Positions 34,215 through 45,414 of a DNA stretch of 64,000 bases are shown here, piece after piece. The notes under the pieces were generated by a model that was not told the DNA's origin, searched no databases, and saw only the letters and a program-made list of their open reading frames with translations. The translations under genes were made by a program, and so were the position numbers. Position 1 is the first letter of the stretch, and each line of letters starts with the position of its first letter. The stretch covers positions 248,001 to 312,000 of the forward strand of contig OZ252295.1 in assembly GCA_965250195.1 (NCBI GenBank). Reading direction: 5' to 3'. The stretch comes from CAUZIR01 sp965250195. GTDB lineage: Bacteria > Chloroflexota > Dehalococcoidia > Lucifugimonadales > UBA2962.

Positions 34215-35414
34215 CTAACGCAGGATGCTACCTCCGTTCAAGATGCGCAGTATGTCGAAATAGCTCACTGCGAGGATGAGACCGATGAGCACGACGAAGC
34301 CCATCATGTGCACGAGGCCCTCTTTCTGCGGGGAAATGCGCTTGCCGCCGCGAACCCACTCGATGACGACGAACAACAAACGACCGCCGTCTAAAGCTGG
34401 AATTGGCAAAATGTTCATGATGCCCAGGCTGACGCTAAGCAGCGCGGTTAGCTGGAACACCCAGGCGAATCCCAACTCGTCTACGACTTCACCGGTGGCC
34501 TGCGCGATACCGATTGGACCGGCGATGCCGGGGTTTTCGCCGGAAGAGACTCCCTGGGTGATGCCGTCCTTGGTGAACAGGAGTATGTCTTTGATGGTGC
34601 CGAGCGACAGGGGCACCGCACGCCAGATGGGCTCGGTCTCGGCGCGCACGACCGGGTTAGCCAGCACGATTGAGATGCCGATGGCGCCCTGTGCCAGCCG
34701 ATCTCCCGCCTCGATGTCAGGGTTGTAACGCTGTGCATCTCTGATCGAGACCTCGGTCAGGGGATCGGTCACGGTCTCTACCACCAGGGGGCTCGGCGCT
34801 TCTAATCTCGGCACCAGCGTGATGACTTCAGTGGTCGCGAACTCCGGCGAGGAGCCCAGGCCGGAGACGATGGCTCCTCGCCGGACAATTAGTTCAACGG
34901 GCGTCCCGCGCCGGTCCCGGACGATGTCGATCAGGTCGGTGGGCTCGGTCACCCGCACGCCATCGACCTGCAAGATCGTGTCGCCCGCTCTCAGGCCCGC
35001 GGATTGCGCAGGAGAGCCGGGGGCAATGCCGTTGATCAGTACTTCGGAGCTCACGAGCTTGTCGTGGGGCAGCATGAACAAAATGCTGAAGATGACTATT
35101 GGCACCAGAAAGTTCATGGCGGAACCGGCGGCGAGCACGATGGCCCGCTTCCACCGGTCCTGGCGGGCGAAGCTGCGCGGCTCGGTGGGGTCTTCCTCCC
35201 CGACCATTTTCACGAAGCCGCCCAGGGGTATGAGGTTGACCGTATAGGTGGTCTCCCCGTACCTGATACCAAACAGGCGAGGGGGGAACCCGAACCCGAA
35301 CTCGGTGACTTTTATGCCGAACCATTTGGCCGTCACGAAGTGGCCGAGCTCGTGGACGAATACCAGGAACCCGAGGACGGGGATTATGTAGAGCCAGGAG
35401 GGTATTTCGAACAT
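34215..35414 (-). CDS. rseP: Site-2 metalloprotease RseP (M50)
   Basis: Intramembrane zinc protease of 399 aa. Seen: zinc motif HELGH (His21, Glu22, His25) in the first helix, a PDZ domain at about residues 110-190 (PGSPAQSAGLRAGDTILQVD), and the third metal ligand in NILPIPALDGGRLLF near residue 345; further helices at the C-terminus. In other bacteria it cleaves anti-sigma factors or signal-peptide remnants. Part of the dxr-rseP-ispG run. Confidence 0.96.
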   Translation of the reverse strand: MFEIPSWLYIIPVLGFLVFVHELGHFVTAKWFGIKVTEFGFGFPPRLFGIRYGETTYTVNLIPLGGFVKMVGEEDPTEPRSFARQDRWKRAIVLAAGSAMNFLVPIVIFSILFMLPHDKLVSSEVLINGIAPGSPAQSAGLRAGDTILQVDGVRVTEPTDLIDIVRDRRGTPVELIVRRGAIVSGLGSSPEFATTEVITLVPRLEAPSPLVVETVTDPLTEVSIRDAQRYNPDIEAGDRLAQGAIGISIVLANPVVRAETEPIWRAVPLSLGTIKDILLFTKDGITQGVSSGENPGIAGPIGIAQATGEVVDELGFAWVFQLTALLSVSLGIMNILPIPALDGGRLLFVVIEWVRGGKRISPQKEGLVHMMGFVVLIGLILAVSYFDILRILNGGSILR

Positions 35415-35446
35415 GTGCTTGATGAGTGGAACGGGCCCCCCGAGTA

Positions 35447-35478
35447 CCCGGTTAGTTGGGAGCCCGGTTAGTGGGGAG
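35447..35478. repeat. 16-bp tandem repeat between dxr and rseP
   Basis: CCCGGTTAGTTGGGAG is followed directly by CCCGGTTAGTGGGGAG (one mismatch), and a degenerate trace (CCAGCTTAGTG) follows. It lies in the 97-bp gap upstream of rseP, with no gene. Confidence 0.9.
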
Positions 35479-35511
35479 CCAGCTTAGTGATGTAGCTCTC
35501 GTGTGCCCCTA

Positions 35512-36672
35512 TTATCCGGTACCTTGAACCGACGGGTCGCCGGTGCCCGCCACCAGATCGGCGACGTGGCGCCTGGCCCAACTCGCCGCCGCCAGCGCGT
35601 CGTCGGCACCGGGCTCGGCCACGGGTTCGTGCGCGGCCAGCGCCTGGCCGATCACCTTCGGTATGTCGGAAAAGCGCATTTTCCCGGCAAGGAACATCTC
35701 CACTGCCGTTTCGTCCGCCCCGCACAGCACCGCAGGCCAGGTGCCGCCCCGGCGCCCGTAGTCCATAGCCAGGGCAAAGCACGGGTACCTATCGCCCTCC
35801 AGTCGCTCGAAGGTCAGGGCGCCGGTGCGCACCGGGTCGAACTTGTTTATTTCGATGTTGGGCAGACGCTCGGGGTGCAGCAATGCGTACTGAATCGGTA
35901 ACCTCATGTCGGGTGGGTTAATTTGGGCCTTCACCGAACCATCGTCAAACTCGACCATGGAGTGAATCATGCTCTGGGGATGGATGACGACCTCTATGTT
36001 CTTCCAGGGCACGTCGAACAGCCACTTCGCCTCGATGACCTCGAAGGCCTTGTTCATGAGCGTAGCGGAGTCGATGGTGATTTTCGGCCCCATGACCCAG
36101 GTGGGGTGCCGCAACGCCTCGTCCGGCGTGACGGCGGCCAGCTGCTCGGGCGTGGCGTTACGCATGGCCCCACCGGAGGCGGTGATGAAGAGGCGAGAGA
36201 TGGTGCGCTCCTCCCCCCGAAGGCACTGCCAGATGGCGTTTGGCTCGCTGTCTACCGGGAGCAGCGAGCCGCCGTGCTCTGCGGCCAGCCGGGTGAGCAG
36301 CTCTCCCGCCATTACGATGGACTCTTTGTTGGCCAGGGCGACTGCCTTGCCCGCTTTCAGCGCGGCAATGGTTGGCCCGAGCGCGATGTCGCCCACGGTC
36401 GCAGTGACGACGAGATCGACCTCTTCATCTAAGACCATTTCTTCCAGCGTGGCCTCGGTGCAGCCGTTGGAGCAGAGCATCGCCCTTTCGGCCTCGTCGC
36501 CCTCGCAGTACACCAGCCGTGGCCCGAACTCTTTCACCTGCTGGTCCAGCAGCCCGACGGATCGACGGGCCGCCAACCCGACGACCTTTAGCCGGTCGGG
36601 GAAGCGCCGTACGACGTCGAGAGTCTGTGTGCCGATGGACCCGGTGGAGCCCAGTATCGCAATGCCCTTCAT
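35512..36672 (-). CDS. dxr: 1-deoxy-D-xylulose-5-phosphate reductoisomerase
   Basis: First committed enzyme of the MEP pathway, NADPH dependent, 386 aa from the chosen start. Seen: ILGSTGSIGTQTLDVV (NADPH site), ALANKESIVMAGE, metal-binding LPVDSEPNAIWQ, ITASGGAMRN, WVMGPKITIDSATLMNKAFE and a C-terminal helical domain. Where many homologues have DSEH, this reads DSEP. The ATG overlapping the cdsA stop (ATGA) was preferred over an ATG 12 bases upstream. Confidence 0.95.
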   Translation of the reverse strand: MKGIAILGSTGSIGTQTLDVVRRFPDRLKVVGLAARRSVGLLDQQVKEFGPRLVYCEGDEAERAMLCSNGCTEATLEEMVLDEEVDLVVTATVGDIALGPTIAALKAGKAVALANKESIVMAGELLTRLAAEHGGSLLPVDSEPNAIWQCLRGEERTISRLFITASGGAMRNATPEQLAAVTPDEALRHPTWVMGPKITIDSATLMNKAFEVIEAKWLFDVPWKNIEVVIHPQSMIHSMVEFDDGSVKAQINPPDMRLPIQYALLHPERLPNIEINKFDPVRTGALTFERLEGDRYPCFALAMDYGRRGGTWPAVLCGADETAVEMFLAGKMRFSDIPKVIGQALAAHEPVAEPGADDALAAASWARRHVADLVAGTGDPSVQGTG

Positions 36673-37565
36673 GCCGCGACCCATGTTACGAAGTAGTAGG
36701 CCAGTAAAAGGTTCAAGACAATCGAGTCTAGCCGATCAAAGACTCCGCCGTGACCGGGCATAAGGCTGCCGGAGTCTTTCGCTCCGGCCCGACGTTTGAG
36801 TCCGGATTCTGCGAAGTCCCCGACGAGCGCCCCGGCCCACAGCACCGCCCCCAGTCCAACTGCCTCAATGCTGGATACGGGGAGATCGAATGCCGCCGTG
36901 GCCGCGATGGCGATACCGATGGCCGCCGCCAGTCCGCCTGCGGCACCTTCCCAGGATTTGGCCGGGGAGATGGCGGTAGCGATCTTGTGCTTGCCGAATG
37001 GCAGCCCCACCGCGTAGCCGCCCATGTCCGCCGCGGCGATAACCACAAGTATGGCGACGGCCCACTCGTTGCCGTCCGTAAGACCTCGCAGCAACAAACC
37101 AAAGGAGAGCAGCCCCCCTGCAACCAGGGCGGAGCCAGCCGTAGCGACGTAGTCTCTTACAGCACTTGCCGTTCCCCGACCCCTGCCGCCGATGCCTGCA
37201 AAAGGGAAAGCGACCAGCGACCCCGCCGCACCTGCGATGAGCACCGGTAACACTGTGACGGTAAGGCTGTGTCCGGTGACGTGAACGTGGGTGGCGACGA
37301 CCAGGCCCACGGACCACGCGATCGCTATGGGGGCGATCGGCCGGGTACCGGCCCGGGACGCCAGCCCGGCCAGCTCGTAGCCGCCGATTGCCGCCGCCGC
37401 CGCGAGCAGTGCCGCCAGCCACGGCCCTCCCGCCCATACGGCGGCAATGGTTATGGGTACGATTACGGCGGTCGAAGCCGAACGACGACCCAGGTCGCCC
37501 CTGTTTCGGCTGGCCACCGACTCAGGCGAGGCGTGATCACCCGCGCCGGTCCGGGTTTGAGACAT
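36669..37565 (-). CDS. cdsA: Phosphatidate cytidylyltransferase
   Basis: Membrane enzyme making CDP-diacylglycerol from phosphatidate and CTP. Seen in 298 aa: about eight hydrophobic helices and, near the C-terminus, the family signature beginning SAKSWEGAAGG-like (here SPAKSWEGA) and ending KDSGSLMPGHGGVFDRLDS with the metal-binding Asp. The first 25 residues are a polar extension. In operon between uppS (5-bp gap) and dxr (4-bp overlap). Confidence 0.95.
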   Translation of the reverse strand: MSQTRTGAGDHASPESVASRNRGDLGRRSASTAVIVPITIAAVWAGGPWLAALLAAAAAIGGYELAGLASRAGTRPIAPIAIAWSVGLVVATHVHVTGHSLTVTVLPVLIAGAAGSLVAFPFAGIGGRGRGTASAVRDYVATAGSALVAGGLLSFGLLLRGLTDGNEWAVAILVVIAAADMGGYAVGLPFGKHKIATAISPAKSWEGAAGGLAAAIGIAIAATAAFDLPVSSIEAVGLGAVLWAGALVGDFAESGLKRRAGAKDSGSLMPGHGGVFDRLDSIVLNLLLAYYFVTWVAA

Positions 37566-37570
37566 GACGG

Positions 37571-38287
37571 TCAGGGCCTCGATGGGGCCGCCGTGTCGAT
37601 GCGGCCGAAACGCCTGTGACGACGCCGGTACTCGGCGAGCGCGCTGTCCAGCTCCGCTTCGTCAAAGTCGGGCCAGAGCGTGGGCGTTGAGTAGTATTCG
37701 GCGTAAGCAGACTGCCACAGCAGGAAGTTACTCATGCGCATCTCCCCGGCGGTGCGGATGATCAGGTCGGGGTCGGGCATGCCGGACGTGTACAGCTCGG
37801 CTTCCAGCGCCTGTTCGGTGACGTCCTGTGGAGCCGTTCCCGCCTCGATCAGGCGACGCGACGCGCCCACGATCTCCTCTCGACCGCCGTAGTCGAAGGC
37901 GACGCTCAGGGTGATGGTGGTGTTGTTCCGGGTCAGTTCGACGCTGCGCTCAATAGCCTGACGCAAAGATTCGGGGAGCCTGTCTAGCCGACCCAGGTGC
38001 CTGATTCGGACGCCCTCGGCGTGTAGTTCGGGTGTCTCGGATTCGATGGACCGACCGAGCAGTTCCATCAATACCCTGACCTCGTAGTCCGGCCGGTCCC
38101 AGTTCTCCGTTGAGAAGGCGAACATGGTCAGGTAATTGACGCCCGCCTCGACGAGAGCACGAATGATGCGCCGCACGTTTTCGGTGCCGGCCCTGTGACC
38201 CTCGGACCGCCCGAGGCCGCGCTCCTGCGCCCAACGGCCGTTGCCGTCCATTATTACGGCCACGTGGCCGGGAACTTCGGTGCTCAT
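37571..38287 (-). CDS. uppS: Isoprenyl transferase (undecaprenyl-diphosphate synthase)
   Basis: Cis-prenyltransferase making the C55 lipid carrier for wall and glycan assembly, 238 aa. Seen: HVAVIMDGNGRWAQERGL with catalytic Asp14, FAFSTENWDRP, DYGGREEIV and PDLIIRTAGEMRMSNFLLWQ. Normal length. Sits 55 bp after frr in the conserved translation-to-isoprenoid cluster. Confidence 0.97.
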   Translation of the reverse strand: MSTEVPGHVAVIMDGNGRWAQERGLGRSEGHRAGTENVRRIIRALVEAGVNYLTMFAFSTENWDRPDYEVRVLMELLGRSIESETPELHAEGVRIRHLGRLDRLPESLRQAIERSVELTRNNTTITLSVAFDYGGREEIVGASRRLIEAGTAPQDVTEQALEAELYTSGMPDPDLIIRTAGEMRMSNFLLWQSAYAEYYSTPTLWPDFDEAELDSALAEYRRRHRRFGRIDTAAPSRP

Positions 38288-38342
38288 GCCTCGCTCACGG
38301 CCCCTGGACTGCTGCTATCGCCCCTGAAGACAGCCCGACCAA

Positions 38343-38903
38343 CTAGACCTCGAGCACCTCGGCCTCTTTTCCCTTTTTAAGACCGTCCATTTCACCGATG
38401 TGCCGGTCGGTGACTTTCTGTACCTCGTCCTGCGCTCTGCGGCCTTCGTCCTGGCCTATTTCGCCGTCCTTTTCCAGCCATTTCAGGCTGTCGTTGGCGT
38501 CCCGGCGGATGTTTCGCACGGCGACGTGGCCCTCTTCAGTCTTGCGGGACACGAGTTTGACCAGGTCCTTGCGGCGCTCCTCGGTCAAGATGGGGAGGGT
38601 GATCCTGATGACCTCTCCGTCGTTGTTCGGGGTCAGGCCGAGGTCGGACGCGAGGATCGCCTTTTCCACGTCGCCCAATGCGCTGCGGTCCCACACCTGA
38701 ATCATCAGGACTCGTGCCTCGGGAACGGTAATGGTCGCCAACTGGTTCAGCGGGGTCTGGGTGTCGTAGTAGTTGACGGCGAGTGAGTCGACAAGGCCGG
38801 GGCTTGCCCGACCGGTCCTGATGGTGGACAATTCCCGTCTCAGTGACTCGACCGATTTGTCCATCCGATCGTCACTGTCTTTGAGCACGTCGTCGATGGC
38901 CAT
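38343..38903 (-). CDS. frr: Ribosome recycling factor
   Basis: Splits post-termination ribosomes with EF-G. Seen in 186 aa: STIRTGRASPGLVDSLAVNY, NQLATITVPEARVLMIQVWD, and the C-terminal helix with KLVSRKTEEGHVAVRNIRRD. ATG with GGGAGGG a few bases upstream. Placed 102 bp after pyrH; that gap holds a 17-bp near-tandem repeat. Confidence 0.97.
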   Translation of the reverse strand: MAIDDVLKDSDDRMDKSVESLRRELSTIRTGRASPGLVDSLAVNYYDTQTPLNQLATITVPEARVLMIQVWDRSALGDVEKAILASDLGLTPNNDGEVIRITLPILTEERRKDLVKLVSRKTEEGHVAVRNIRRDANDSLKWLEKDGEIGQDEGRRAQDEVQKVTDRHIGEMDGLKKGKEAEVLEV

Positions 38904-38912
38904 TTAGCCCTC

Positions 38913-38946
38913 CCTGTCCCAAGAATTGGCCTGTCCCGAGACTTGG
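38913..38946. repeat. 17-bp tandem repeat between pyrH and frr
   Basis: CCTGTCCCAAGAATTGG is followed directly by CCTGTCCCGAGACTTGG (two mismatches); two shorter degenerate units ending TTTGG and TCTGG follow up to about 38970. Confidence 0.85.
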
Positions 38947-39005
38947 CGTGCGCTTTGGCCTGCGATCTGGCCGATCCGGGGCGCGGCCAACAGTTTACGC
39001 CGTAC

Positions 39006-39758
39006 TTAGCCGATGCGGGTATCGGACACCAGTGAACCGATGGGCTCACCGGCAATGATTCGAGTGAGGTTGTCCTCGACGTTGATGTCGAAGACCCTGA
39101 TGGGCAGGCGGTTTTCCATGCACAACGACAGCGCCGTCGCGTCCATTACCCCGAGCCGCCTCTCAAGCGCTTCTTGATAGGTCACGAAGTCGTGCTTTTC
39201 CGCATTGGGGTTCTCGTTCGGGTCCTCGGCGTACACCCCGTCGACGGCGTACTTGGCCATGAGCAAGACGTTGGCCTCTATCTCAATGGACCGCAGAGCC
39301 GCGGCCGTGTCGGTGGTCATGTACGGGTTGCCGGTGCCGGCCGCGAATATGACGACGCGACCCTTCTCAAGGTGCCGAACCGCCCGACGTCGTATGTAGG
39401 GCTCGGCGATTTCCTGGACGTTGATGCCGGTCTGGGTACGGGTGTCCACGCCCCGGAGCCGTTCGAGGGAGTCCTGCAACGAGAGAGCGTTGATGACGGT
39501 CGCCAACATGCCAGCGTAGTCCGCCGCCACCCTGTCCATGCCCTCGTGCTCGGCCTCCGCGCCGCGCCAGATGTTGCCGCCACCGACCACCACGCCCACC
39601 TGGACGTCCATGTCGTGGACGGCCTGAATCTGGCCGGCTATCCGGTTGACCGCCTCCGGGTCGATGCCGTAGCCGCGCTCCCCTTTGAACGACTCGCCAC
39701 TGAGCTTGAGCAGGACCCGCTTGTATGCGGACTTGCCATTTTTGGCAACTCTACTCAC
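39006..39758 (-). CDS. pyrH: UMP kinase
   Basis: Hexameric bacterial UMP kinase, amino-acid-kinase fold, 250 aa. Seen: KRVLLKLSGESFKGERGYGID, VVGGGNIWRG, ADYAGMLATVINAL, GTGNPYMTTDTAA and MDATALSLC. The GTG start overlaps the tsf stop by eight bases, implying coupling. Length normal. Confidence 0.97.
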   Translation of the reverse strand: MSRVAKNGKSAYKRVLLKLSGESFKGERGYGIDPEAVNRIAGQIQAVHDMDVQVGVVVGGGNIWRGAEAEHEGMDRVAADYAGMLATVINALSLQDSLERLRGVDTRTQTGINVQEIAEPYIRRRAVRHLEKGRVVIFAAGTGNPYMTTDTAAALRSIEIEANVLLMAKYAVDGVYAEDPNENPNAEKHDFVTYQEALERRLGVMDATALSLCMENRLPIRVFDINVEDNLTRIIAGEPIGSLVSDTRIG

Positions 39759-40254
39759 CCAGGGCGAACCGCGTGAACCTCTTGATTTTTATGTTCTCGC
39801 CCAGCCTGCCGGCGGCCTCCAGCACCACGTCCTTTATGGAGAGGGAGGCGTCTTTAATGTAGGGCTGAGACATTAGCACGACCTCGGTCGGGTCCGCTTT
39901 CTCGTCGTCGAGGATATCGGCTTCATCGACGTACTTCGGGTTCATTGCCGCGACCTGCATGGCGAGGTTGTGGGCGAGCTCTTTGAAGTCGTCGGTTCGG
40001 GCAACAAAGTCAGTTTCGCAGTTCACCTCGACTATGACTCCGACCCGACCCCCACCGTGTATGTATGCCTCGACAAGGCCCTCGTTGGCACTGCGGCCCG
40101 CCTTTTTGGCGGCCGATGCGACGCCGCGCTCACGCAATATTTCGCGCGCCTTTTCGAGATTGCCCTGAGCCTCTTCGAGCGCCCTTTTCGCGTCCATGAC
40201 GCCGGCGCCCATCTCCTCTCTCAGGGCCTTGATTGTCTCTACAGTGATCTCCAC
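39751..40254 (-). CDS. tsf: Elongation factor Ts (short form)
   Basis: Nucleotide exchange factor for EF-Tu. Seen in 167 aa: an N-terminal UBA-like domain with LREEMGAGVMDAKRALEEA, then NCETDFVARTDDF (the TDFV contact motif) and a single core subdomain ending RFTRFALGE. Much shorter than E. coli EF-Ts (283 aa), as in other Dehalococcoidia and Thermus-like forms. GTG start with GGGAG six bases upstream; the frame continues upstream into rpsB as an Arg/Pro-rich shadow that I did not include. Confidence 0.95.
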   Translation of the reverse strand: MEITVETIKALREEMGAGVMDAKRALEEAQGNLEKAREILRERGVASAAKKAGRSANEGLVEAYIHGGGRVGVIVEVNCETDFVARTDDFKELAHNLAMQVAAMNPKYVDEADILDDEKADPTEVVLMSQPYIKDASLSIKDVVLEAAGRLGENIKIKRFTRFALGE

Positions 40255-40273
40255 GTACGCTCCCGTCCTGTCG

Positions 40274-41353
40274 TTAGCTTTCGTCGGTTTTTTCTTCCGG
40301 CTCGCCAGTCGCCTCGGGTTCACCCGCATCGGGCGCTTCTGGCTCGGGCTCAGGGGCAGCGGGCGTCTCGGGGGCCTCTTCTGGCTCGGGCTCTTCGGTT
40401 GCCTCCGGCTCGGGCTCTTCGGCTGCCTCCGGCCGGGGCGCCTCATCTTCCGCGAGCTCCGCCTGCCTCAGCGCCAGGGCGGCGGCTTGCCTGATGGCGG
40501 CTTTCTCCTCCTCGTCGGAAGTGTCCCGCAGCTCCTCTTCCATCGCCTCTCGTCTGTTGCGGCCCTCGATGACAGCGTCGGCCATCTGCCCGGTCACGAG
40601 GCGGATGGACCGGATGGCGTCGTCGTTGCCGGGTATCACCTGGTCGATCAGGGTTGGGTCACAATCGGAATCAACGAGTGCCACAACGGGCACGCCTACC
40701 CGCTCGGCTTCCGCAACCGCGAGGGCCTCTTTTCCGATGTCGACGATGAACAGAGCGCCGGGCATCTCGGTCATCTCTTTAATACCACCGAGATACCTGT
40801 TCAGACGCGTGATGGAGTCCTCGAGTTTTTGCGCTTCCTTTTTCGGTCGGCGCAGGAACTCACCGGCGGCCTTTCGCTCCTCCAGATCGACGAGGTAGTC
40901 CATGCGCGTCTGGATGGTCTTGAAGTTGGTCAACGTGCCGCCCAACCAGCGGGTGGACACGTAGTAAGCGCCGGACCGCTGGGCCTCCTGGGTAATTGTT
41001 TCGTGCGCCTGTCGCTTGGTGCCGACGAAAATGACCTTTTTGCCCTGGGCGGATACTTCCGTTATGAACTCTTTGGCCTGCTCCAGCAGCTTCAAGGTCT
41101 GCTGCAGGTCGATGATGTGGATGCCGTTGCGGGCCGAAAAGATGTAACGCTTCATCTTCGGGTTCCAGCGCCTCTTCTGGTGCCCAAAGTGGACACCGGC
41201 CTCCAGCAGGGACTTCATCGTCACCGGACCGGCGGCCTCGGAAAGGTTTGCCGGGGGCGCTTCGGCCACTGGTGCCTGGGCGGGTGGTGCTTGGGCTGGG
41301 GTTGCCGGGTGAGTCGCCTGAGCCGCGGTTTGGGGGGTAACTTGCTCGACCAT
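40274..41353 (-). CDS. rpsB: 30S ribosomal protein uS2 with disordered tails
   Basis: Small-subunit protein, 359 aa against a usual 230-260. The S2 core begins near residue 45 (MKSLLEAGVHFGHQ, then NPKMKRYIFSARNGIHIIDL) and runs to about residue 285. Before it is a Pro/Ala/Gln-rich segment and after it a Glu/Pro/Ala-rich acidic tail of about 65 residues with repeated EEPEPE units. The start chosen is the first ATG in a position with an open leader; initiation at Met46 would remove the N-terminal extension. Heads the rpsB-tsf-pyrH-frr cluster. Confidence 0.92.
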   Translation of the reverse strand: MVEQVTPQTAAQATHPATPAQAPPAQAPVAEAPPANLSEAAGPVTMKSLLEAGVHFGHQKRRWNPKMKRYIFSARNGIHIIDLQQTLKLLEQAKEFITEVSAQGKKVIFVGTKRQAHETITQEAQRSGAYYVSTRWLGGTLTNFKTIQTRMDYLVDLEERKAAGEFLRRPKKEAQKLEDSITRLNRYLGGIKEMTEMPGALFIVDIGKEALAVAEAERVGVPVVALVDSDCDPTLIDQVIPGNDDAIRSIRLVTGQMADAVIEGRNRREAMEEELRDTSDEEEKAAIRQAAALALRQAELAEDEAPRPEAAEEPEPEATEEPEPEEAPETPAAPEPEPEAPDAGEPEATGEPEEKTDES

Positions 41354-41677
41354 GGGGCTGTGCCGCCTATCTGTTATTTGACCGGTCTCGTTTTGCGGTG
41401 GGGCGAGGATTTCGCCGCGTAAAAAAGCACACGATAACCCACCGAGACCGAATCGCACTCGTCGCGCAAGTGTAACATGCCAGGGGATGCCAGGACCTCA
41501 CGCACGCCTGAAGACACGGGCGCAGAGCCCGCCGAACCATTGCCCATGCGCCGGGCCGTGTGCTAGACTTCTACCTGATTAGGCCGGTTGCCTAACTCCC
41601 CGACTGGGGCCGACCAGACCGCCAGACACCCAGACCGAGAGATGGCCCGTTTGACCGTTTCCCATTGGATAGAGAAG
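41354..41677. other. Divergent rpsB/rpsO intergenic region
   Basis: 324 bases without a gene. It holds a candidate rpsO promoter at 41540-41569, a 10-bp tandem repeat (ATGCCAGGGG/ATGCCAGGAC, 41477-41496), and presumably the rpsB promoter on the other strand, for which I see no convincing -35/-10 pair. Confidence 0.6.
41540..41569 (+). promoter_or_regulatory. Candidate rpsO promoter
   Basis: TTGCCC (-35, 4 of 6), 18-base spacer ending in TGC, and TAGACT (-10, 4 of 6) with an extended TGn element. It predicts a leader of about 100 bases, in keeping with rpsO translational control. Confidence 0.4.
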
Positions 41678-41947
41678 ATGCCCCTAGAAACCGAACGCAA
41701 GAAAGAAATTCAGGAACAGTACCGTACCCACGAAAACGACACGGGCTCAACCGAGGTACAGGTCGCACAGCTTACGGAACGGATCACGTCGCTGACCGAC
41801 CACCTGAGAGCCAACAACCACGACGAATCGACCCGGCGAGGCCTGCTGAAACTGGTGGGCCAACGTCGGCGCCTGCTGCGATACCTCAACAGTGAGGATG
41901 TCGATCGCTACCGTACGCTCATCGGACAGCTGGGCCTGCGAAAATAG
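41678..41947 (+). CDS. rpsO: 30S ribosomal protein uS15
   Basis: Small-subunit 16S-binding protein, 89 aa, the exact usual length. Seen: THENDTGSTEVQVAQLTERI, DESTRRGLLKLVGQRRRLLRYL, and YRTLIGQLGLRK at the end. The ATG in front of MPLETERKKEI was chosen because the upstream open frame has no S15 similarity. Its stop codon lies in the stem of the following terminator, before pnp, the usual rpsO-pnp arrangement. Confidence 0.97.
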   Translation: MPLETERKKEIQEQYRTHENDTGSTEVQVAQLTERITSLTDHLRANNHDESTRRGLLKLVGQRRRLLRYLNSEDVDRYRTLIGQLGLRK

Positions 41948-41975
41948 CACCCCGGCGGGTGCTGTTTTCCGTTTT
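41946..41975 (+). terminator. Intrinsic terminator/attenuator between rpsO and pnp
   Basis: 7-bp stem AGCACCC/GGGTGCT with CGGC loop, then GTTTTCCGTTTT. The stem begins in the rpsO stop codon. In other bacteria an rpsO-pnp terminator allows partial read-through and is a processing site for PNPase autoregulation. Confidence 0.7.
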
Positions 41976-42174
41976 ACCCCGGTCGTCCACAACCCACTCG
42001 AAGGCCCGCAGCTTCGGCTCTTCGGGCACAGTGAGCAGTAATCCACACTCCTTAACCCACACATTAAGCATCCCACCGGGCGCGGACGCCGTTCGCCCCA
42101 GTAGCCCGGCCCAATAAAAACATCACAAGGCCCGGGCGGCAGGCAGGAAGAGAAGAGAATTAGAGAGGTAAGTT

Positions 42175-44550
<2,376 letters not shown>

Positions 44551-44562
44551 GCCAAACGACTC

Positions 44563-45366
44563 ATGAGCGGCGAGGCTGAAGTTCGGGTCGTCGTCCACGG
44601 CGCCCTCGGGCGCATGGGCACCGAGATACTGGGCGCGCTCAGCCGTGAGGCCGACACCAGGCCCGTAGGAGCCGTCGACGTGGCGGCCAAGGGCAACTCG
44701 CTTGACCTACCAGAAGGCGCGGGCAGCGTGGCGCTCTCATCGTCACTGGCAGACCTCCTTGACGGAGCTGACGTTGTCGTTGATGTGACGAACGCCGACG
44801 GCGCACTTGCGGCCATCAGAGCGGCGTCGGCGAAGGGCGTAGGGGTGGTCACCGGCTCGTCCGGGATTTCCGATTCGGCTATCGCAGAAGCCGGGGCGCT
44901 CGCAGACAGGCATGGGGTCGGCATCGTGATCGTCCCCAACTTCGCTATCGGCGGCGTCGTGATGACCCATCTCGCCAGAATAGCGGCCCGGTTCTTCGAC
45001 TACGCAGACCTGGTCGAGACGCACCACGAACGCAAGATCGACGCCCCCTCCGGGACGGCCATGGCCATTGCACGTGCAGTGATCGAGGGCAAGGGCGAAC
45101 CGATGACGGCCCCGACGCCGGAAAAAGAGACGATCCAGGGCACGAGAGGCGGCGACGTGGACGGCGTCACCATTCACAGCGCCCGCCTGCCGGGCCGAGT
45201 GGCGCACCACGAGCTGGTCTTCGCCGGGCCGGGTCAGACGCTGACCCTTCGGCACGACTCCATCGACCGCTCCGGCTTCATGCCGGGCGTGATCGCGGCC
45301 GTGCGTGCTGCTGCCGCGAAGCCTGGGCTGACGGTCGGCCTGGAAGAGGTTCTGGGACTCAAATAG
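44563..45366 (+). CDS. dapB: 4-hydroxy-tetrahydrodipicolinate reductase
   Basis: Second DAP-pathway step after DapA, NAD(P)H dependent, 267 aa. Seen: VVHGALGRMGTEI (cofactor site), VTGSSGISDSAI, FAIGGVVMTHLA, ETHHERKIDAPSGTAM with the catalytic His-His and substrate Lys, and HDSIDRSGFMPGV. Twelve bases after pnp; followed by asd and dapA, giving three consecutive lysine/DAP enzymes. Confidence 0.97.
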   Translation: MSGEAEVRVVVHGALGRMGTEILGALSREADTRPVGAVDVAAKGNSLDLPEGAGSVALSSSLADLLDGADVVVDVTNADGALAAIRAASAKGVGVVTGSSGISDSAIAEAGALADRHGVGIVIVPNFAIGGVVMTHLARIAARFFDYADLVETHHERKIDAPSGTAMAIARAVIEGKGEPMTAPTPEKETIQGTRGGDVDGVTIHSARLPGRVAHHELVFAGPGQTLTLRHDSIDRSGFMPGVIAAVRAAAAKPGLTVGLEEVLGLK

Positions 45367-45414
45367 GCGGCGGTCGCCTTTATACCCGGCCCGGCCGGCT
45401 GTAAGGTTTTGGGT

